The notes under the pieces are model-generated. The model saw only the letters and a list, made by a program, of their open reading frames with translations. It was not told the origin of the DNA and searched no databases. This document shows, one piece after another, positions 27,286 to 35,568 of a DNA stretch of 64,000 nucleotides. Position 1 is the first letter of the stretch. Every line of letters starts with the position of its first letter. The position numbers and the translations under genes are program-made. Origin of the DNA: Chryseobacterium sp. JM1 (GTDB lineage Bacteria > Bacteroidota > Bacteroidia > Flavobacteriales > Weeksellaceae); the NCBI RefSeq assembly GCF_000737715.1, contig NZ_JPRN01000003.1:62001-126000 (forward strand), read 5' to 3'.

Positions 27286-29688
27286 TTATTTAAAGATCTG
27301 TTGATCATACAAAAGATTGTCATCTTCATCAAAACTGATGATCAATACTTTATATTGTTTGGCGCTGTCGTTATTAAAGAATTTAATTCTTGGAGGAACA
27401 TAATCGCTGTCAAATAAATTAGGATTCCAGTAAAGCGTTTCGCGGGTATCATTTTCAATTTTCTTTGCAGGATCATCATTATCCAGCATTTCAATAGGAA
27501 ATTCCGAAGGTTTGTCATATCCTTTTATGACAGATGAATTGTTCTTCGGCGTTTCTTTTTCATTACTTTTAGGTTTCATATTGCCTCTCATCGTATAGAC
27601 GGCTACTGCATCACCTACTAATCCTGATCCTTTAATAATTTTTACCATAGCAATATTGCTTGGAGGGATGTTGGCGATCATTGAAGCATCACTAAGGGTT
27701 TCATTTAAATATAGCTTAGCTTGCTGGCCCCGGATGTAGGGTACATTAACCCCTGAATTATTTCTTTGAAATGTCAAACCGGCAGCTCTTCCCTGTAGCC
27801 AGTCTAATATGTTATTTGATCCGGCAACATGTTGGTCTTCATTCACGAAGTCGAATATAGTAGAATTCATTGAACTAAACATTCCGGTAGATAGTTCTTT
27901 GTCTAAGTCTTCTTTTGGATCTGTCTTTTTTCCTACCAGTTTTACTTCTTCAATTTGTACATCAACATTTGCTGTTTTTTTACTGTTTTTCTGCGTATTG
28001 ATGGCTCTGGAAATCGTAGCAGAAATGGTTTTATTTCCAGAGGATTTTACCAGTTTATATTTGGTACCCGGGAAATTGCCTGTAAATGATGTGGGATTTA
28101 CTAACGGTTCTATGGTAACGAATAAATTATCGGTATTTGATTCTTTATTATTTTCTGAATTCACAAATAATGAAACATTCAAAGGTTCATCATAGTTAAG
28201 ATTATTGAGGTAAGCATATCCGTTTTGATCCGTCTGAAACTGATTAAGGGCTGCTTCCTGGTTGCCTAATTTCAGCATTAAGCTTATCGTAGAGTTGATC
28301 AGCATTGAACCATTTTGAATAGGTTTTACCTTATAAGAAAGATATTGCTGAGATTTGTTTTTAATATTGGGTACAGATCCGCTAAGCACAGAATTCCAGT
28401 CAAATCTTTGCCACTTTTCAGAAATAAGGAGCGCGTCCAAAGCTTCCGTATTGGCATTTTTAGAAAAATACTGTGCCGGACTGTCTATTTTTGCGGTAAA
28501 ATCTCCCGTTAGCCAAAGTCCGCTCAGTAAATTTTCTTCTTCCGGATTCTGAGTACCATTATCCTCACTGACCAAAACGGTATAATTTTTAAAATAGGAC
28601 TCAGGAGAAAGATCAATGCTGTTGAAAGATCTTGGGGTTTGTTTTATACTCTGGGCTACAATTTCTGCTTTTTCAATCTTTAATTGGCCCGGTTTTATAA
28701 AGCAAAGTCTTTGGGCCACCAGGTTGTCCTGCTCGTCAAAAATAGCTAATTGTAGAATACAGTTAGCTCCATTGCTGATTTTTGTAGGGATAAGACTCGT
28801 AGCTTCATTGGTTAAATTGTTGATATTGGCTTTGTAGGCAAGATGGTTATTGATTGTTCCTACAACTTTATAATTTTGAAGCTGTTGTTTTAAATTGACA
28901 CCTTTTAAGGTATATTTTACGCCCTCTTTAGAACTGTAAACTTCCAAACTGAGACCGCTTTCTGCGACCTGTGGCAAATCTATCGTCTGACTTTTTCCGG
29001 TATTGTCCTGAATGACAGCCTGGTATTTTTTTCCTGAAGCGGGAGTTATTTTAAAAGAGGCGACATTTTTATCAAAAGATTTAAATGTAGTGATAGGGAC
29101 GTTGGGATTTTGTGTATCGATTACTTTTCCGGTCCAGTTTTCCGGCAGGGAAGTCGCGCTTGATAATCTTACGGCAAATTTCGTAGGCATACCGTTTATG
29201 AAATTTCCGCTTTCCGGAAAGGCTTTTGCAGTCCAGTCAGAATTCTTAGCTATTACTAATGATTCAGGGGAGTCAGGGTTGTAAACAGGAATCGTTTTAA
29301 CAATTTGAAAATCTTCGTTAAAATTCGTCATGTAAGGCGTATAGGCTCTTACAAAATACACTTGTTCAGGAAGGCTTTCTTTCAGCTGGAAATCTCCGCT
29401 GCCTTCACCATTGGTCAGAAGTATCGTTTTCCAGTCTATTAATTTTTTATCAGCACTGTACAGCTCTACAAATAGGGTAGTGGATAATGCAGAACGGTTA
29501 TATCCATCAAAGACAAAGCTTTTAAACCAAATTTTGTCACCCGCTGCATATTGTGATTTATCGGTAAGTAAGTATACTTTTTCCTGGTCGTAATTATTCT
29601 CAAGACTGGTAATTGCTTTTTCTAATTTAGTCTGTGCCAGTACTGGTTGTACCGTTGAAATAAGCAATACAAAGAATATATTTTTCAT
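27286..29688 (-). CDS. MG2 / TonB-plug domain exported protein
   Basis: An 800-residue protein with signal peptide MKNIFFVLLISTVQPVLAQ. The first part is a macroglobulin MG2-like domain (EKVYLLTDKSQYAAGDKIWFKSF, YFVRAYTPYM) as in Bacteroidetes alpha-2-macroglobulin-like proteins. Later beta domains follow. Near residues 625-715 comes a TonB-dependent receptor plug segment (VNVPYIRGQQAKLYLNE, NIAMVKIIKGSGLVGDAVAVY) with no barrel after it. Such proteins are periplasmic or outer-membrane-linked and are often annotated as plug-domain or carboxypeptidase-like proteins. Role unknown. It is transcribed alone and has its own terminator. Confidence 0.8.
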   Translation of the reverse strand: MKNIFFVLLISTVQPVLAQTKLEKAITSLENNYDQEKVYLLTDKSQYAAGDKIWFKSFVFDGYNRSALSTTLFVELYSADKKLIDWKTILLTNGEGSGDFQLKESLPEQVYFVRAYTPYMTNFNEDFQIVKTIPVYNPDSPESLVIAKNSDWTAKAFPESGNFINGMPTKFAVRLSSATSLPENWTGKVIDTQNPNVPITTFKSFDKNVASFKITPASGKKYQAVIQDNTGKSQTIDLPQVAESGLSLEVYSSKEGVKYTLKGVNLKQQLQNYKVVGTINNHLAYKANINNLTNEATSLIPTKISNGANCILQLAIFDEQDNLVAQRLCFIKPGQLKIEKAEIVAQSIKQTPRSFNSIDLSPESYFKNYTVLVSEDNGTQNPEEENLLSGLWLTGDFTAKIDSPAQYFSKNANTEALDALLISEKWQRFDWNSVLSGSVPNIKNKSQQYLSYKVKPIQNGSMLINSTISLMLKLGNQEAALNQFQTDQNGYAYLNNLNYDEPLNVSLFVNSENNKESNTDNLFVTIEPLVNPTSFTGNFPGTKYKLVKSSGNKTISATISRAINTQKNSKKTANVDVQIEEVKLVGKKTDPKEDLDKELSTGMFSSMNSTIFDFVNEDQHVAGSNNILDWLQGRAAGLTFQRNNSGVNVPYIRGQQAKLYLNETLSDASMIANIPPSNIAMVKIIKGSGLVGDAVAVYTMRGNMKPKSNEKETPKNNSSVIKGYDKPSEFPIEMLDNDDPAKKIENDTRETLYWNPNLFDSDYVPPRIKFFNNDSAKQYKVLIISFDEDDNLLYDQQIFK

Positions 29689-29784
29689 AGAAATCTTAGC
29701 GCATTTTAATTCAGTGCTAATGTAGTCATTTAATGATTTGGAGAATTGATATTTGGTTTCTTATTTAAGAAAAAGAGCATTTTT

Positions 29785-30831
29785 TTAGTTTATATTGATG
29801 TCTTTATACAGATTATCCACTACTTTTTCTAAAATTTCACCCGTTTCATTAAAGCTGGTGTTGGTCAATATGGATATCCCTATATTTTCTTTAGGATAAA
29901 TCACAAACCAGTTCTGCATTCCGTAGATACCTCCGTGATGTCTGTACATTAATCCATTATCATTTTCTATGATGTACCAGTGATACCCTTCCCAAAAATC
30001 AGAACCTTCCTTGTATAGTTTTTTATGAGATTCGTTGACAATAGGATTTGACTGGTCAAGTTGGAGTTTCATATACTTCACCAAATCCGTAGTGGTAGAA
30101 TGCAATCCTGAAATTCCACCCCATAAAGTTCTGTTGAAGTTAGGCATTAACTCGTTTTTATCGTTATACCCTTTTACCAGTCTTGTTCTGTCATTTTCAT
30201 TGAGTGTAAACTTAGTTTGATTCATATTATTGGGTTTCAAAACCAATTCAATGACCAGTTCTTCAAAAGATTTCTGATACACTTTTTCGAGGATATAGGC
30301 GGTCAGCTCCGGAGCCGTGTTTGAATAGGAATAGACTTCTCCGGGTTTTGTTTCAATATTGATGAGTTTTAATCCTTCAAAAAAGGCCTTTTTATTTTCA
30401 CTCTTTATCGGGAAATTAGGAAATCCACTGGTATGGGTGATGAGGTGTTTTATTTTGATAGGTTCACCTTTAAATGCTAAATTGGGATAAGGTTCGTCAA
30501 GATAGATTCTGATATCATCCTCTAAATTGAGTTTTTGATCAAGTACGGCTTTAGCGGCTATATAACCTGTAAAAGTTTTAGTGACGGAAGCCAATTCATA
30601 AAGGGTAGAATCATCAGGTTTATTTCCTTTTCCAATCGTTAATTCTCCAAAATGTTTTATGGTGGATTGTCCATCTTTAAGCACGGCAATGGAAACAGAA
30701 TGAAATCTTTTGTCTTCTAATAACTGAAGCGCATTTTTTGTAATCGCATGTTCAACATTTTGTTGATTGATGGGCTGAACACTTTTACACCCAAGTAAGG
30801 CAAAAAATAAAATAAGGGTCACATATTTCAT
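29785..30831 (-). CDS. Serine hydrolase, beta-lactamase family (class C-like)
   Basis: I start at ATG 30831 (MKYVTLILFFALLGCKSVQ), a lipoprotein signal with Cys15; a longer frame from 30903 adds an unlikely leader. Active-site motifs are visible: ELASVTKTFTG (SxxK, nucleophile Ser and Lys), VYSYSNTAPEL (YxN) and YRHHGGIYGMQ (the HxG counterpart of KTG). The 348-residue size fits the class C-like/D-aminopeptidase/esterase group rather than a true resistance enzyme. It is anchored in the periplasm or outer membrane. It lies downstream of an AraC gene, with two direct repeats between them, and is probably controlled by it. Confidence 0.88.
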   Translation of the reverse strand: MKYVTLILFFALLGCKSVQPINQQNVEHAITKNALQLLEDKRFHSVSIAVLKDGQSTIKHFGELTIGKGNKPDDSTLYELASVTKTFTGYIAAKAVLDQKLNLEDDIRIYLDEPYPNLAFKGEPIKIKHLITHTSGFPNFPIKSENKKAFFEGLKLINIETKPGEVYSYSNTAPELTAYILEKVYQKSFEELVIELVLKPNNMNQTKFTLNENDRTRLVKGYNDKNELMPNFNRTLWGGISGLHSTTTDLVKYMKLQLDQSNPIVNESHKKLYKEGSDFWEGYHWYIIENDNGLMYRHHGGIYGMQNWFVIYPKENIGISILTNTSFNETGEILEKVVDNLYKDININ

Positions 30832-30935
30832 AGTCAGAATTTTAATTTGATATTCATAATCTGATACAAATATGCTGTAGAGAATCCTGAAAAAAGTCCG
30901 CATAAAAAAGTAGGACTCATTTTAATGAATATAAT

Positions 30936-30976
30936 GAGTCCGATTATCTGCAATCCTGAGTCCGATTATTTACAAT
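30936..30976. promoter_or_regulatory. Likely AraC-type operator: two direct repeats
   Basis: The 19-base unit gagtccgattatctgcaat (30936-30954) repeats at 30958-30976 with two changes. The 22-base period puts the copies on one face of the helix. A third, inverted gagtcc lies at 30912-30917. The site sits between the AraC gene and the hydrolase, about 110 bases upstream of the hydrolase start. Confidence 0.6.
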
Positions 30977-30986
30977 GAATTAATTA

Positions 30987-32111
30987 TCAACTGTTTCTAA
31001 ATGCTGTTGGCGTTTGGTTTGTATATTTCTTAAATGAAGTGTGAAAAGACGATTTTGAATTGAAACCCACTTCATATAAAATTTCCAGCACCGTATATTC
31101 TTTTTTTGTGGGATCTTTCAGAAGGGTCATTGCTTTTTTAACGCGGTATTCATTCACAAAATCAAAAAAATGCTGATTGAGGTGATGGTTAATTAATACA
31201 GACAGTTCACGAACCGGAATATTCACCTGATCTGCCAGTTCCTGAATAGTTAATGAAGGCTCTAAGAAAGGTTCTTTTTCAACCATAAATTTTTTAAGCT
31301 GTTCAATCTGAAAGCTTTTGGTTTCGACGGTTCTATTTTCAGTTTCCAGCGTTTCAGCAAAATCTTTTGCCGGCTGTAAGGTAGAATCAATTCTTCGGAA
31401 AAGCTCAGGATAATTTAATGCCTTTAAGATAAACCAGCAGGCAGCCAGTAAAAACACCGTTCCCGCCACAATATTCAACCAGATAAACAGATCTCTATGC
31501 TGGGTGTATCTTACGATGTTTTTAAAAATAATACATACATGGATCACTAAGAAAATCACGGTAAGCTGAGATAGCCATTTGTATAGCAATGTATTGGGAT
31601 TGGTATAGTTTTCAAGATAAATCTCCCTGTATTTTTTAAGGACCAGGAATACACCAACGATATAAAAGAAAAACTGCAATTCCCCAATGAGTTGATAAAC
31701 CAACATTTCAGGAGAGTTCCACATCGTTGTAAAGAACTGTTCTTTTGCTAAACCTTCTGCCAGATAAAGCCTTGGAACTAAAATTAAGTTGACAACAATA
31801 AAAGGAATAAGATGCAGTAAATGCTTTCTTTTTAAGGTAAAATCAGAATAACAGACGGCATTCACATACAGATAGAAAAGCGGCATGACCAATAAGTAAG
31901 CAGATATTTTGAAAGCTTTCAGATTATAACTATCCACAAAAAGGTGCATAAAAAGCCCGCTGATATCAATGGCATTAATGATAAGAAAAGCTGCAAATAA
32001 TCTGTTTTCCAGTTTTCTTTCTGTTTTTACCGTTAATAAAAATACGGCAAGCAGCAGCGATACAAAAACAGCCATCGCAGCAATAACTTCCAGAAAACTT
32101 AATTTGTCCAT
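30987..32111 (-). CDS. AraC-family regulator with membrane N-terminus
   Basis: 374 residues. The first 240 residues hold about seven membrane helices (starting MDKLSFLEVIAAMAVFVSLLLAVFL). The last 100 residues are an AraC HTH domain: LTIQELADQVNIPVRELSVLI, then FFDFVNEYRVKKAMTLL, and VLEILYEVGFNSKSSFHTSF. This 7TM-AraC arrangement is common in Flavobacteriia and lets a membrane sensor control DNA directly. The hydrolase gene downstream and the direct repeats between them are the likely target. The signal sensed is unknown. Confidence 0.9.
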   Translation of the reverse strand: MDKLSFLEVIAAMAVFVSLLLAVFLLTVKTERKLENRLFAAFLIINAIDISGLFMHLFVDSYNLKAFKISAYLLVMPLFYLYVNAVCYSDFTLKRKHLLHLIPFIVVNLILVPRLYLAEGLAKEQFFTTMWNSPEMLVYQLIGELQFFFYIVGVFLVLKKYREIYLENYTNPNTLLYKWLSQLTVIFLVIHVCIIFKNIVRYTQHRDLFIWLNIVAGTVFLLAACWFILKALNYPELFRRIDSTLQPAKDFAETLETENRTVETKSFQIEQLKKFMVEKEPFLEPSLTIQELADQVNIPVRELSVLINHHLNQHFFDFVNEYRVKKAMTLLKDPTKKEYTVLEILYEVGFNSKSSFHTSFKKYTNQTPTAFRNS

Positions 32112-32122
32112 TAGTTTTTTTA

Positions 32123-32130
32123 CAAAAATA
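32123..32130 (-). promoter_or_regulatory. -7 promoter element for the AraC gene
   Basis: On the minus strand TATTTTTG fits TAnnTTTG, 12 bases before the ATG at 32111. Confidence 0.45.
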
Positions 32131-32171
32131 AGACAAAATATTGTGCTCTGGTATGGAAAGTCTGCTGTGTA

Positions 32172-32313
32172 AGAAATTATAAGCTTGTCATAAACAGGAA
32201 TTATCTGACAAACTTAAAGGTATCTGGGCAAACGCCAGAGAAACAACAAAAAGAAACCAGTAATGCAACGTCACGGAAACCGGGCAAGCCACTGAAAAGA
32301 AGTGATTTGTGAT
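32172..32313. other. Leader-like region, no gene
   Basis: Contains a short frame KQELSDKLKGIWANARETTK ending in a stop, and a small hairpin (ctgg...ccag near 32225). No recognisable riboswitch or gene. Confidence 0.3.
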
Positions 32314-32353
32314 AAAAGTTTACGTATAATGTAAACTTTTTTTTGTATATTTG
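32314..32353 (+). promoter_or_regulatory. Promoter with overlapping palindromic operator
   Basis: A perfect 10-bp inverted repeat aaaagtttac/gtaaactttt (32314-32323, 32331-32340) directly precedes the -7 element TATATTTG (32346-32353). The ATG follows 7 bases later, so the mRNA may be leaderless. A repressor bound here would block the promoter, as in autoregulated toxin-antitoxin operons. Confidence 0.6.
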
Positions 32354-32360
32354 TTAGGCG

Positions 32361-32843
32361 ATGTACGTATTAAATAAAATTACGGATGAGAAACAGGCAG
32401 CAACGATAACCAAAATTGATGCTGCTGAAATTTCGCAAATTAATAAAACCAAACGGTTTGATTTTAATTGGAACAGAGAAAAAGCTTTTCATGTTTATAA
32501 ATTAACGGTAGAGGATAAAGAAGAACCAATAGGTCTGTTATCAATGGAGGAACGGACAAAAGACTATGCTTTGGAAATCAGGCTTTTGGCGGTGTCCAAA
32601 GAAAATATTGGCCAATCGCAGAAGTTTGGCCGAATTGCGGGTTGCCTTATTGCATTTGTCTGTAAAGAATCATTTAAAAGAGGTTTTGAAGGATATGTAT
32701 GCTTAAAGCCAAAAACAAAGCTTGAGCTACATTATATACAACAATATGGACTACAGTCAACTGGAATATATTTGATTACTGAAGGCGAAAATTCATTAAA
32801 ATTAATTCAGGAATATTATGAAAACGAACAGGAAAGAAATTAA
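32361..32843 (+). CDS. GNAT-like acetyltransferase, possible toxin
   Basis: 160 residues. The core EIRLLAVSKENIGQSQKFGRIAGCLIAF reads as the beta4/alpha3 acetyl-CoA-binding part of a GNAT fold, though the classical R/QxxGxG/A is only loosely kept (KFGRIAG). The C-terminus YVCLKPKTKLELHYIQQYG contains the usual Y-x-x-x-G line. It overlaps the next gene, an HTH protein, by 26 bases, with a palindromic promoter upstream. This matches the layout of acetyltransferase toxins paired with DNA-binding antitoxins, here with the HTH partner second. Alternatively it is a housekeeping acetyltransferase with a dedicated regulator. Confidence 0.7.
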   Translation: MYVLNKITDEKQAATITKIDAAEISQINKTKRFDFNWNREKAFHVYKLTVEDKEEPIGLLSMEERTKDYALEIRLLAVSKENIGQSQKFGRIAGCLIAFVCKESFKRGFEGYVCLKPKTKLELHYIQQYGLQSTGIYLITEGENSLKLIQEYYENEQERN

Positions 32844-33363
32844 GGAAACCAATTTTTCAGAGTTTACAGGTGAAGAACTTGCGAATGCTTTTGTCTTCCC
32901 TGCTGATAAGGTTTTGAGCGAGAAGGAGAAAAAAGAGGAGGATGACTTTTGGAAAGCACGCCGAAACCAATTTGAAAATCGTACCCACAGACAAAAAATG
33001 TATTCAGGATTGTTACAGCTAAAGTTTCAATTGGAAGATTATATAGATAGCAGCCAATATGTGGAAGCTCTTAGTTTTGGATTTTTTTTAAATGAGTATG
33101 TTAGCAGACAGGATAAAAAAGATAAGGACTTTGCTGCTGAGGTAGATGTAAAGCCAGCTGTACTTAGCCAATATATCAATAATCACCGAAAGCCGACCGA
33201 TGAGTTCATCATTAGACTTGAGTTACATTCCAACGGGATGATTCCTGCCATAAGTTGGTTTAAGGTTGTTCAAAAAGATAAAGAACATGAGATCATGACC
33301 AATCAAAAATTAAGAGATGAAGAAAGTAAGTATGTTAAAAATAGACTTGGGTTTGCTTATTAA
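32818..33363 (+). CDS. HTH protein, possible antitoxin of the GNAT gene
   Basis: 181 residues. Residues 1-65 are charged and probably flexible (SEKEKKEEDDFWKARRNQFEN), the kind of tail that often neutralises a toxin. Residues about 70-165 form an XRE-type domain (FGFFLNEYVSRQDKKDKDFAA, VDVKPAVLSQYINNHRKPTDE). It starts inside the GNAT gene, so the two are translationally coupled. I infer it binds the palindrome at 32314-32340 and represses the pair. Neither partner is recognised as a named toxin-antitoxin family. Confidence 0.7.
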   Translation: MKTNRKEIKETNFSEFTGEELANAFVFPADKVLSEKEKKEEDDFWKARRNQFENRTHRQKMYSGLLQLKFQLEDYIDSSQYVEALSFGFFLNEYVSRQDKKDKDFAAEVDVKPAVLSQYINNHRKPTDEFIIRLELHSNGMIPAISWFKVVQKDKEHEIMTNQKLRDEESKYVKNRLGFAY

Positions 33364-33561
33364 CTTTCGTTTACTTGAAAATGAGGTAGCTTGCTCCAAA
33401 GTCAGAGACTTCGTAGAGCTAGGGTATCGATAAATTAAGACTTTCAGCAGAAGGCTTCGTAGTAAAAATCTGAAGAAGGTAAGGCGCAAAACCGTAGAGT
33501 AGAGGTGGTGAAAAAATAATGTAAACCCTACGAGAATAGATAATTGTAGGTTGTTTGCTTA

Positions 33562-33591
33562 AAAAATCCCAACGAGAGTTGGGATTTTTTT
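33562..33591 (+). terminator. Rho-independent terminator of the GNAT/HTH pair
   Basis: A 12-bp stem aaaaatcccaac/gttgggattttt with a gaga loop, followed by T-runs. Bases 33573-33591 recur inverted at 37944-37962, beyond the Gabija genes. The stretch 33364-33561 has no gene. Confidence 0.8.
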
Positions 33592-33675
33592 GTTTTTTTT
33601 GATAATTATTTGTAATAATTGTTAAGGTTCTCTTATGGTATTAGTTTATTAAAAGAAAGATAAAACAATATCTTT

Positions 33676-35568
33676 TTATTTTAGAATTTCAATTTCTTCG
33701 TCTGTAAACCAATCTAATTCTATTAGTTTTGCCTTTAATGTTTCTGGTTCATCAGTGTAAGCGGCAAGTGCTAGACTTTTTTTTGCCCTACTACATGCAA
33801 CATAAAAAAGTCTTGATGTCCTGTCTATGCCAGTTTCTTTACCTTCCGATATACTATCATTATCATTTTTTGTTAAAGCTTTTGTACCAAATAGCTTATC
33901 GTAACTAAATATATTGCCTCTAGCTTCAACGTCATCAATTATAGCCATAACCCTTTCGAATTCTAACCCTTTAACACCTTGATGTGTACCAAATGGAGAG
34001 TTTTCAGAAATATACGACTGATATTTCACAATTTGATCAAATTTGGCTCTCAATGCTAAGTCCCAAGCTAATAATAGTGCATCATCATCATCTTCTTCTT
34101 CTTCTGAATCAGTAAAGGATGAACGTTCTATAGCTAATTTTAATTCTGATGGAATATTGAAAATTTTTGTCTCATCAACCTCTTTAAGAATATCTATTAA
34201 GCTTGGGATATTATTGTTTTCCCATAGCTTTAAAAGTTTATCAATACTTGTTTTTGAGTATTGTATTATTGTGAGCTTATCGCTTTCATTAATAATATTT
34301 TTTTTATCAAATAATGGTGATTGTCCTTTGACAATATTTGCAATTTCAAATTTGTTATTTGATATATGAGCAAGATATAAAGGCAGAATTATATTTGTGA
34401 AAAAATTAATTGAAGAAGAGCTGCCATCAAGCATAGTTGTCTTCAATTTATCTACATTATAAAGAGGGTTAAAAAAAGATCCAAATCCCATCCTTGTAGC
34501 TGCCATATGATGTTCTAAAGTCAACGTTTTTACAGAAATATCCAATTTACTTTTAGCTGAATTTTTATCTATCCATTTTCTATCACTGGTTAATAGTGAC
34601 ATTTTTTCTTTAATAAATTTTTCTTCCTTTTCTTTATCTGCATCTCTTGGTATGATAAAAAATCTAACCACACCACCTGTATTTTCAATTCTTGCGAATT
34701 GTATTTGACCATCAATTTCTTGCCTAATTTTATTGTTAAGCTCAACAATTCTTAGAAGGGAACGATGATTCATTACTTTTGTGAGTTTTAACCAATCTTC
34801 AGGCAAATCTGCTCCTAGTTTTTCCTTACCATCGCTGTAAATTCGTTGCATTGTATCTCCAAATAAACCTAATGAGAATTTTGTTTTATTTTGTGATTGA
34901 AGTGAAAATAAGGCTTGAATTAATTCTTTTTTAGTATCCTGACTTTCATCAATTAAGACTATTGGAAACTTATTTATAATTAATTGCTTAAACAAATCTT
35001 TTGATGTTATAAAATTGGATACTATAGCTATTACTTCGGAATGATTTAAGGAAGATTTTGTTATATTATCCCCATTAGGATTATAAACAAATTTTGAAAT
35101 AGTAGTTAATGAATCTAGTCTTTTTGTTTTAGATTCTTTTCTTCTTTGGTTCGAAATAGCTGTTTTATTATTAGGGTCTCTAGCTCTCGAAATTTTTTCT
35201 TCCAAATCTACTATAGAATCATTTAAATCTATGGTTAACCATTTTTTTATGTCAGTAGTGAAGTTTTTAATTAATTCCCAACAAAAGCTGTGTATTGTAC
35301 TAACCGTGAAAATTGAATCAAATTTTAGTCTATGATTAATTTCATCTGCTGCTGCATTTGTATAAGTAATGATTGCAATTTTTTTATTTTTTAATTTAAA
35401 ATCATTGCCATATTCTTTTTTGAACTTTTTCAAAACATTTACTAACGTACCTGTTTTTCCAGATCCCGCACCTGCAAAGAGAAAAAAACTTTTAAGATTT
35501 GAAGGATTGATGCATTCGAAAATTTCATCATCGATGTGTTTGTCAATATCATTATTCTCAGTTATCAT
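33676..35568 (-). CDS. gajB: Gabija protein GajB, UvrD-like helicase
   Basis: A 630-residue superfamily 1 helicase. Walker A is AGAGSGKTGTLVN near residue 35; motif Ia is IAIITYTNAAADEI, Walker B is VLIDESQDTKKEL. Later motifs are FGDTMQRIYSDG, THQGVKGLEFERVMAI and RLFYVACSRAKKSLAL. It overlaps gajA by 4 bases (35565-35568). In Gabija, GajB works with the GajA nuclease against phage. It is longer than the B. cereus VD045 protein (about 495 residues); the extra length lies mainly in the middle insert with an acidic run (SDSEEEEDDDDALL). Helicase activity is inferred from intact motifs. Confidence 0.85.
   Translation of the reverse strand: MITENNDIDKHIDDEIFECINPSNLKSFFLFAGAGSGKTGTLVNVLKKFKKEYGNDFKLKNKKIAIITYTNAAADEINHRLKFDSIFTVSTIHSFCWELIKNFTTDIKKWLTIDLNDSIVDLEEKISRARDPNNKTAISNQRRKESKTKRLDSLTTISKFVYNPNGDNITKSSLNHSEVIAIVSNFITSKDLFKQLIINKFPIVLIDESQDTKKELIQALFSLQSQNKTKFSLGLFGDTMQRIYSDGKEKLGADLPEDWLKLTKVMNHRSLLRIVELNNKIRQEIDGQIQFARIENTGGVVRFFIIPRDADKEKEEKFIKEKMSLLTSDRKWIDKNSAKSKLDISVKTLTLEHHMAATRMGFGSFFNPLYNVDKLKTTMLDGSSSSINFFTNIILPLYLAHISNNKFEIANIVKGQSPLFDKKNIINESDKLTIIQYSKTSIDKLLKLWENNNIPSLIDILKEVDETKIFNIPSELKLAIERSSFTDSEEEEDDDDALLLAWDLALRAKFDQIVKYQSYISENSPFGTHQGVKGLEFERVMAIIDDVEARGNIFSYDKLFGTKALTKNDNDSISEGKETGIDRTSRLFYVACSRAKKSLALAAYTDEPETLKAKLIELDWFTDEEIEILK

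Noticed and set aside
29785..30831. Antibiotic resistance AmpC beta-lactamase
   Set aside because: SxxK and YxN are present, but the protein is a lipoprotein with HxG instead of KTG, typical of esterase/peptidase members. Resistance is not implied.
32190..32310. Possible riboswitch leader before the GNAT gene
   Set aside because: Only a weak ctgg/ccag hairpin and no consensus I can name. The promoter for the gene lies downstream of it at 32346, so it would not be in the mRNA.
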